Part shown: positions 23,942 through 29,312 of the stretch, one piece after another
How the letters are laid out: the number at the start of each line of letters is the position of its first letter
How positions within the stretch are numbered: position 1 is the stretch's first letter
DNA from: CASQEL01 sp036655975
Lineage (GTDB): Bacteria; Desulfobacterota; Desulfovibrionia; Desulfovibrionales; Desulfovibrionaceae
Assembly (NCBI GenBank): GCA_036655975.1
Contig: JAVVPD010000020.1
Location: 1-29,312, forward strand
DNA length: 29,312 bases
Direction: 5' to 3'
The notes under the pieces: generated by a model
Seen by the model: the letters and a program-made list of their open reading frames with translations, nothing else
What the model was told of the DNA's origin: nothing
Databases searched by the model: none
Translations under genes and position numbers: made by a program

Positions 23942-24352
23942 ATGAAAGGTCTTTTTCCCATGCAGGTTAACCTTGTGGGCAAGGTTATGGACATGCAGTT
24001 GCAAAGGCAAAATGTTGTTGCCAGCAATCTGGCAAACGTCAACACCCCTGGGTACAAACCCCGCGAACTGGCTTTCGAAGAAGAATTGCAAAAAGCACTG
24101 GGGCTGGACATGAAAGGCCGCCTCAGCTCCACAGCCGAGGGGCACTTACCCAGCGCCTTTTCTCCCGAAAGCTTCGGGCCAGACTGGAGCAAACAGTTCA
24201 AACCCCGCGAAATTCACGGCGAAGACCGTGTTAATCTTGATAAAGAAATGACAAAACTTGCTAAAAACCAGCTTCATTATGGCGCCTTAAGCCAAATTAT
24301 TGCAAAGAATTTTGAAGGGATAAAAACTATTATCCAGGAAGGTAAGCAATAA
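23942..24352 (+). CDS. flgB: Flagellar basal-body rod protein FlgB
   Basis: This 136-residue proximal rod subunit is exported by the flagellar type III apparatus. The N-terminal rod motif RQNVVASNLANVNTPGYK is intact and the C-terminal helix (LHYGALSQIIAKNFEGIKTII) is typical. GGAGGT at 23931-23936 precedes ATG 23942. First gene of the operon; its TAA overlaps the flgC ATG by one base, implying translational coupling. Confidence 0.95.
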   Translation: MKGLFPMQVNLVGKVMDMQLQRQNVVASNLANVNTPGYKPRELAFEEELQKALGLDMKGRLSSTAEGHLPSAFSPESFGPDWSKQFKPREIHGEDRVNLDKEMTKLAKNQLHYGALSQIIAKNFEGIKTIIQEGKQ

Positions 24353-24789
24353 TGGACTTCATGACCGCACTCGACATTAGCGCTTCCGCCCTCAGCGCGG
24401 ACCGCACGACCTTAAATACTATTTCTATGAACTTGGCTAATGCCAAGACCACCCGAACCCCCACCGGTGGGGCCTATCGTCGGCGCACCGTGGTAAAAGC
24501 CGCCACAGATGTGGACGATCCCTTTTCCAAGCACATGCGTTCCGCCCTTGACCGCGAACTCAAAGGGGTGCGGGTCATGGCCATTACCATGGACAAACGC
24601 CCCCTCAAGCAAGTCTACGAACCCGGTCACCCCGACGCCAATAAAGAAGGTTTCGTGTCTTATCCAGACATTAACGTGGTGGAAGAAATGACCAACTTGA
24701 TGACCGCCCAGCGCAATTACGAGGCCAATGTCACCACTGTGGACGCCATTAAGGGCATGTACAACAAAGCCCTAGAAATTGGACGTTAA
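24352..24789 (+). CDS. flgC: Flagellar basal-body rod protein FlgC
   Basis: This 145-residue rod subunit has N-terminal ISASALSADRTTLNTISMNLAN and the conserved C-terminal VVEEMTNLMTAQRNYEANVTT helix. The usual NTPGY segment is replaced by a TTRTPTGGAYRRR stretch, as is common in FlgC. Length matches the family. It sits between flgB (1-bp overlap) and fliE (30-bp gap). Confidence 0.95.
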   Translation: MDFMTALDISASALSADRTTLNTISMNLANAKTTRTPTGGAYRRRTVVKAATDVDDPFSKHMRSALDRELKGVRVMAITMDKRPLKQVYEPGHPDANKEGFVSYPDINVVEEMTNLMTAQRNYEANVTTVDAIKGMYNKALEIGR

Positions 24790-24819
24790 CCCTAAGGCCT
24801 TAGCGGAGGAACACACACC

Positions 24820-25266
24820 ATGAGTATTGAAGCTGTAGGGTTTAAAGCCTATGCCAACGCCTTACATAATTTCACCAAAACCGAATCTTCGCTCAAAGCC
24901 GCTAAACCCGGCGCGGGTTCTGATCTGTTCGCTAAAACCTTGGATCAAAGCTTATTACGCGACAACGTAGACAAAGGCGAAAATTTTGGCGCGCAAGCCG
25001 ACTTCATGGAATTTGCCACCAAAGCGCATACGCCTATGGCTAACAACAATTCTTTTACCGACACGGTTAAAAATTCAATAAACAAGGTCAGTGCCCTACA
25101 GACGGAAAAAGCCTCGGCCATTGAAGATTTCGCCGCAGGGCGCACACAAAATGTCCACGAATTAATGATCACCCTACAAAAAGCCGGACTCGCCATGAGC
25201 CTCACCTCTGCCGTGCGCGGTAAAGTGCTGGAAGCCTACAAAGAATTGAGTCGTATGCAATTCTAA
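24820..25266 (+). CDS. fliE: Flagellar hook-basal body protein FliE
   Basis: FliE joins the MS ring to the rod. The 148-residue product ends with the family signature NVHELMITLQKAGLAMSL and VRGKVLEAYKELSRM. It is longer than the usual 100-110 residues because of an extended, low-conservation N-terminal part (about the first 65 residues). GCGGAGGA ahead of ATG 24820 supports the start. Gene order flgB-flgC-fliE is the common one. Confidence 0.92.
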   Translation: MSIEAVGFKAYANALHNFTKTESSLKAAKPGAGSDLFAKTLDQSLLRDNVDKGENFGAQADFMEFATKAHTPMANNNSFTDTVKNSINKVSALQTEKASAIEDFAAGRTQNVHELMITLQKAGLAMSLTSAVRGKVLEAYKELSRMQF

Positions 25267-25331
25267 ATCTGTTTTGTATCAAGCGGCCTGTACCCTGATT
25301 TTGCACATACATTCGTTGACTGGAGCACATT

Positions 25332-26972
25332 ATGCCTAATTTCCTCACCGACGCCACCACAAAAATTAAAGAATTTTGGGCAAAAACAAGCTTTACCCAG
25401 CGCATGTTTTTAGGGGGAACAGCTGTTGTCGTCATGGCAGCCTTCATCGGATTCATGGTCTGGGCCAACAGGCCAGACATGAAGGTGCTCTATTCCAACC
25501 TAGGGGCCGAAGATGCCAGTCGCGTGGTCAAATCCTTGCAAGCGGACAAAATTCCTTACACTTTGGACAACAACGGCGCTACCGTACTTATCTCCGCCGC
25601 CAAGGTCTATGATACCCGCATCAAAATTGCCGGAGAAGGCGGCTTGGTGGGACAAGGTATCGGCTTTGAAATTTTCGACCAAACCAAGGTGGGACAGACA
25701 GACTTTGTTCAAAAAATTAACTATATGCGCGCTCTCCAAGGTGAACTGGCGCGAACCATTAGTGAATTTCCCAGTGTGGAGACCGCCCGCGTCCATCTGG
25801 TTATTCCCCACCGCAGCCTCTTTGTAGAAGAACAGCAAAAACCTTCAGCTTCGGTCGTACTGAAGTTACGCAACGCCGCCCAGAAGCCCGACCCTAAGGA
25901 AACCAACGCCATCCTGAACATGATGCTTATGGCGGTGGAAGGATTGGACAAATCAAAAGTTTCTATCAGCGATAGCGCCGGCAAGGTGCTCTATCAGCCT
26001 CAGGAAGACTCTGCCATGGGCACGTCCTCCACCCAAATGGATCACCGCCTCCGCGCCCAACAAAACATTGAACGCCGCATTGAAGAAATGCTTTCACCCG
26101 TATTTGGGCCGGGCCACGTGGTCGCCAAAGTCAATGTGGAAATGGATTTCAGCCAAAAAACTATCCGGCGTGAAATTTACGATCCCGAAAAATCCGCCGT
26201 GCGTTCTGAGCAACGCAGTGAGGAAAGCCAGCAAGGCCGCGCCAACCTTGAGGCAGGTACGCCTGATGCCAATTTTCGCGGTGACGGCATAGCCGGCAGT
26301 GCCTCTACCCAAAACGGCACCCGCGAAACTCGCACCACCAATTATGAAATCAACAAAGAAGAACACAATATTGTGTCCAATGTGGGCGATGTGCAGCGTT
26401 TAACGGTTGCAGTAATCGTCGATGGAACGTATGAAAAGGTCGACAACAAATGGGTGTTCACCCCCCGCAATGCCGAAGAGCTTAAAAGGGTGCAATTGCT
26501 GGTGTCCAATGCCGTGGGTATTGACGCCCGCCGTGGAGATTCGTTAGAGGTCAGCTCCATTCCTTTCAACGACTCCGAACCCCCCAAGGAACCAAATGTC
26601 GCTGAAATGATGGCGCAGTATGCAGAACGTTTGGGCAAACCCCTGCTCAACGCGCTGCTGGCCTTCCTCTTCCTCATGCTGGTCGTGCGCCCCGTGGTGC
26701 TGGCCCTGATCCGCCCGAAAGTAGAAGCTGGGGAAATGGTCGAAGGGCTTGAAGGCTTGCCCGCCGCCGAAGAACAATTGGCTCTGTATGAAGCGCTGGA
26801 AGAAGCCGCCCGGGCCGAAGAACTGGAAAATGCCGACGATGAAGACGAATTGCTGATGTTTAAAGACATTGAAGCCCTTAAGGCCCATATATTTAGCTTG
26901 GCTGATCAACATATGGAACAAGTTGTAGCCATTATGCGAGGATGGATGAAATATGGCGAAGCCAAACTCTAG
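25332..26972 (+). CDS. fliF: Flagellar MS-ring protein FliF
   Basis: This 546-residue inner-membrane ring protein has a first membrane segment at about 24-45 and ring-building motifs in the periplasmic domain (VLYSNLGAEDASRVVKSL; RVHLVIPHRSLF). A long D/E-poor loop near residues 295-335 and a second membrane segment at about 438-458 follow. The cytoplasmic tail has an acidic linker and ends in a FliG-binding helix (residues about 512-540: IEALKAHIF, then QHMEQVVAIMRGW). The last 20 bases overlap a small ORF encoding a second version of this tail. Start ATG 25332; stop TAG 26970-26972. Confidence 0.95.
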   Translation: MPNFLTDATTKIKEFWAKTSFTQRMFLGGTAVVVMAAFIGFMVWANRPDMKVLYSNLGAEDASRVVKSLQADKIPYTLDNNGATVLISAAKVYDTRIKIAGEGGLVGQGIGFEIFDQTKVGQTDFVQKINYMRALQGELARTISEFPSVETARVHLVIPHRSLFVEEQQKPSASVVLKLRNAAQKPDPKETNAILNMMLMAVEGLDKSKVSISDSAGKVLYQPQEDSAMGTSSTQMDHRLRAQQNIERRIEEMLSPVFGPGHVVAKVNVEMDFSQKTIRREIYDPEKSAVRSEQRSEESQQGRANLEAGTPDANFRGDGIAGSASTQNGTRETRTTNYEINKEEHNIVSNVGDVQRLTVAVIVDGTYEKVDNKWVFTPRNAEELKRVQLLVSNAVGIDARRGDSLEVSSIPFNDSEPPKEPNVAEMMAQYAERLGKPLLNALLAFLFLMLVVRPVVLALIRPKVEAGEMVEGLEGLPAAEEQLALYEALEEAARAEELENADDEDELLMFKDIEALKAHIFSLADQHMEQVVAIMRGWMKYGEAKL

Positions 26973-27144
26973 GAGCGCCAACACCTTTGACGAATCACCT
27001 AAAATGATGGAACTCAAAGCTTTACGTAAAAATCAACGCGAAAGCTCTCAAAGGATTGAAGAACTCAAACTCAGGCTTTTTCAGATTTCTGAACGGCATA
27101 TGGATCAGACCATCAGCATCATAAAGCAATGGGTGCGTCCCTAA
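26953..27144 (+). CDS. Small protein duplicating the FliF C-terminal (FliG-binding) tail
   Basis: The 63-residue product starts inside the end of fliF in the +1 frame, with GAGGA (26938-26942) about 10 bases upstream. Residues 34-62 align without gaps to FliF residues 512-540: 10 identities and about 11 conservative changes in 28 positions, sharing IE-LK, F, HM-Q, I and W. The N-terminal 30 residues are basic and unlike FliF. In characterised FliF this tail docks in the FliG N-terminal domain, so the small protein could occupy FliG sites on its own. It lies exactly between fliF and fliG, 87 bp from fliG. A remnant of tail duplication without function is the alternative. Confidence 0.6.
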   Translation: MAKPNSRSANTFDESPKMMELKALRKNQRESSQRIEELKLRLFQISERHMDQTISIIKQWVRP

Positions 27145-27231
27145 AAAGCAGATTAACACGAAACTAAAACAATTTTTTGACACATACCTGCCCATGCAGG
27201 AGCGCAGACTACAGGAAGAAAGGAGCCGGCA

Positions 27232-28227
27232 ATGGATTTGACAGGGCAACAAAAAATCGCAGTATTGCTGCTTGCCATGGGAGATAAATTTACCTCTGAC
27301 GTTTTCAAGCGTATGGAACGTCAAGAAATTGCCGCTATTTCTAAGGCTATTGTTGAGCTTGACCCTGTGCCCAAAGAAATTGTCGAAGAAGTTCTGCGCG
27401 AATTCCACGAGGCCCTTGTGGCGGGCGTGGATATGATTTCTGGCGGTACGGACATTCTTAAACGTCTGCTCATGAAAAATCTTGACCCAGAAACCGCCAA
27501 ATATATCATGGACTCCTTAAATCTAGAATCCGGCCCTGCCCCCTTCCGTGAGCTGGAATCCGTCAGCCCGCGCCTCTTGTCACAAATTTTACGCAACGAA
27601 CACCCGCAAACCTTGGCCTTGATTTTGGGGCATCTGCACCCGGATCAGGCGGCCAATCTACTGGTCAACCTGCCTTCTGGCGTGCGCGCCGAAGTGCTCA
27701 TGCGCCTTGCCCGTCTGGAAGCTGTGCCCGAAGATATGCTCATGGAAGTGGACAAGGTGCTGCAAAGCCAGCTTATCGCCATGGGTGGTAAAGAAGGCAA
27801 AAAAGTGGGTGGTGTGCAGTCTGTGGCTGAAATCCTCAACGCTGTGGACCGTGCCACCGAAGAAGAAGTGCTCTCGGAAATCGAAGAAGACTCCGCCCAA
27901 ATGGCCGAAGATATCCGCAACCTCATGTTTGTATTTGAAGACTGTAAGGCATTGGACGATCGAGGGACACGCGAATTACTTAAAGAAATCAGCAATGAAG
28001 ATCTCACCATGGCCCTACGCGGCGCCACCGATGATTTGAAAGACAAATTCTTCAAAAATATGTCCGAACGCGCCTCAAGTATGATCCGCGAAGAGCTGGA
28101 ATACATGGGACCTACCCGCCTATCCGATGTGGAAGCCGCCCAGCAAACTATTGTAAAAGCTGTGCGCCGCCTTGAGGGCGAAGGTAAAGTTGTGGTCAAC
28201 CGGGGCAGCAGCGAAGTATTCGTTTAA
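27232..28227 (+). CDS. fliG: Flagellar motor switch protein FliG
   Basis: This 331-residue rotor protein has three domains: FliG-N (1-100, MS-ring binding), middle (about 105-190, with the EHPQ motif at 123-126, for FliM binding) and C-terminal torque domain (about 200-331). The latter has the charged helix region (MFVFEDCKALDDRGTRELL, then DLKDKFFKNMSERASSMI) that meets MotA. AAGGAG (27220-27225) precedes ATG 27232. Length is standard. It follows the FliF-tail small ORF and precedes fliH by 23 bp. Confidence 0.96.
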   Translation: MDLTGQQKIAVLLLAMGDKFTSDVFKRMERQEIAAISKAIVELDPVPKEIVEEVLREFHEALVAGVDMISGGTDILKRLLMKNLDPETAKYIMDSLNLESGPAPFRELESVSPRLLSQILRNEHPQTLALILGHLHPDQAANLLVNLPSGVRAEVLMRLARLEAVPEDMLMEVDKVLQSQLIAMGGKEGKKVGGVQSVAEILNAVDRATEEEVLSEIEEDSAQMAEDIRNLMFVFEDCKALDDRGTRELLKEISNEDLTMALRGATDDLKDKFFKNMSERASSMIREELEYMGPTRLSDVEAAQQTIVKAVRRLEGEGKVVVNRGSSEVFV

Positions 28228-28250
28228 TCTAATAGAAGTATGGTAGTGCT

Positions 28251-29312
28251 ATGCGGACGGAAGTGGATAACAAAAAATGGGGCACCATCTATCTGGGGAG
28301 CGATAAAGAAGCTACCCTAGACAGCCTTGACGCCATGCAAGCCGCCGCCCGACAAGAACAGTGGAATCAGCGTACTCAGAATGAATATATGGACAGGGTG
28401 CGCCAACGCGCTGCGGATCGTGCTCGGGAAATATTGGGAGCCGCCCACACCGAACGCCAGAATCTGCTCACGGAAGCACGCGCCGAAACCGAACGTATGC
28501 GCCTAGAAAGCCAGGTGCAATACGCCAAGGCGGAGGAAGCCCGTACCCAAGCCGAAGCCCTGAAAGCCGAAGCTGAGGCCATTCGCGCTGCCGCGCAGCA
28601 GCAGGGTTTTGACACCGGACTCGCTAACGCGCGCGATGAATTAGACGCTTTCCGCAGCGCCATGGGTTCTTCCATAGCCGTAGTCTTGCAAGCCATTGAG
28701 CGCCAGAACGGAGCCCTCTTTACTGCTTGGCGTGAAGATGTGGTGGATTTAGTAAAAATATGTGTGGAAAAAGGCACTAATTGGGTGTTGGACACCCACT
28801 ATGCCGAGGTATTACGTGCTTTGGTGTTTGAATCTGTCCGCCAGTTGGACGCACGCCGCACGGTAACCTTGCGTGTACACCCGGACGACGAGGCCGCCGT
28901 GACCGATATGTTTGCCGCCGCACGTGAAGCCATGCCCGACGTGGAACACTGGATTGTCAATGGCGATCCAGAAGTACAATTAGGTGGGTTAATTGCAGAA
29001 TCACCTAGCAGCACGGTGGATAACCGGGTAGAATTGCGCCGCACATTGGTCAACAATGTCTTACAGCATTTAACCCTGCCCGAAGGTGAAGCCGATGTCA
29101 TTGCCGAAAGCCTTATCCACGAAGTAGTGGCCGAACAAGTGGCAAAGATTGCCCAAATAGCCCCGCCCATACCCGAAACAGCGCCCGATGCGGACATACC
29201 CGCCGAGTCTGCCGCCCCCACGGAAACTTTGTCCCCTGCGCCCGATGCCCCCGACGCCGCCGGGCCCGGCGCCGTGCGCGGCACAGGGGTCGGGGCCGCC
29301 GAACTGGACACC
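28251..29312 (+). CDS. fliH: Flagellar assembly protein FliH, 3' end beyond the window, with long C-terminal extension
   Basis: The frame from ATG 28251 is open to the window end (354 codons, no stop). An N-terminal segment NKKWGTIYLGSD is followed by a long Ala/Glu/Arg coiled coil (about 35-135), then a FliH/YscL-like C-terminal domain (about 150-280) with HPDD and VDNRVELRRTLVNNVL near 257-272. FliH is the stator-like regulator of the export ATPase FliI. Typical FliH is 230-270 residues. Here a Pro/Ala/Asp-rich tail starts near residue 300 and continues past the edge. An in-frame TAG at 28233 rules out an earlier start; the ribosome site is weak. fliI is expected next. Confidence 0.85.
   Translation, partial: MRTEVDNKKWGTIYLGSDKEATLDSLDAMQAAARQEQWNQRTQNEYMDRVRQRAADRAREILGAAHTERQNLLTEARAETERMRLESQVQYAKAEEARTQAEALKAEAEAIRAAAQQQGFDTGLANARDELDAFRSAMGSSIAVVLQAIERQNGALFTAWREDVVDLVKICVEKGTNWVLDTHYAEVLRALVFESVRQLDARRTVTLRVHPDDEAAVTDMFAAAREAMPDVEHWIVNGDPEVQLGGLIAESPSSTVDNRVELRRTLVNNVLQHLTLPEGEADVIAESLIHEVVAEQVAKIAQIAPPIPETAPDADIPAESAAPTETLSPAPDAPDAAGPGAVRGTGVGAAELDT

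Noticed and set aside
1..29312. CRISPR arrays, integrated prophage, defence islands
   Set aside because: No regularly spaced repeats, integrase, phage structural or defence genes were seen; the only mobile trace is the IS3 remnant.

Overview
The window looks like a chromosomal segment of an anaerobic, flagellated member of the Desulfovibrionaceae (a Desulfovibrio or Bilophila relative). This rests on an isethionate sulfite-lyase type glycyl radical enzyme with its activase and a sigma-54 activator, a DsrE-like protein, sigma-54 promoter signatures in front of metabolic and flagellar operons, and the gene content as a whole. The genus cannot be fixed from sequence reading alone. One 10-N scaffold gap (6079-6088) interrupts the glycyl radical enzyme gene.

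Left part (1-4021): tRNA-Arg(CCT) on the minus strand with its own promoter and terminator, then a five-repeat S1-domain RNA-binding protein followed closely by a small DsrE-like protein. A bidirectional terminator separates these from a divergent DUF4037/DUF4125 pair that shares a 42-bp intergenic region with an inverted repeat.

Sulfonate module (4022-9328): a 373-bp control region holds two near-identical TGCA-type palindromes and a well matched sigma-54 promoter. Behind it lie islA (C-S bond cleavage of isethionate, releasing sulfite), a GC-rich intercistronic hairpin, islB (radical SAM activase) and a PAS-AAA+-Fis activator. All seven IslA active-site positions that I can recall align at one constant offset. 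Promoter, upstream sites and activator together look like a self-contained substrate-induced circuit. No transporter or sulfoacetaldehyde reductase gene is in this window.

Housekeeping block (9362-20784): a GNAT/FemAB-like acyltransferase, prmA (ribosomal protein L11 methyltransferase), a YcaO-TPR protein, mgtE, a tight nadC-nadA-nadB operon for de novo NAD synthesis, a decayed IS3-type transposase end, tRNA-Met(CAT), ftsY, and a short MoaE-like protein.

Right part (20927-29312): a 917-residue unrecognised protein carries a retroviral-type CCHC zinc knuckle, a TPR-like middle and two C-terminal membrane segments. It is followed by a flagellar basal-body operon flgB-flgC-fliE-fliF-(small ORF)-fliG-fliH, preceded by a sigma-54 promoter and a palindrome near -100. 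The small ORF overlaps the end of fliF and encodes a second copy of the FliF C-terminal tail, the region that binds FliG in the family. fliH carries an unusual Pro/Ala/Asp-rich extension and runs off the window end.

Most interesting items: the duplicated FliF tail as a separate small gene, the zinc-knuckle membrane protein, the complete sigma-54 control architecture of the isl module, and the non-canonical GAFTGA loop of its activator.
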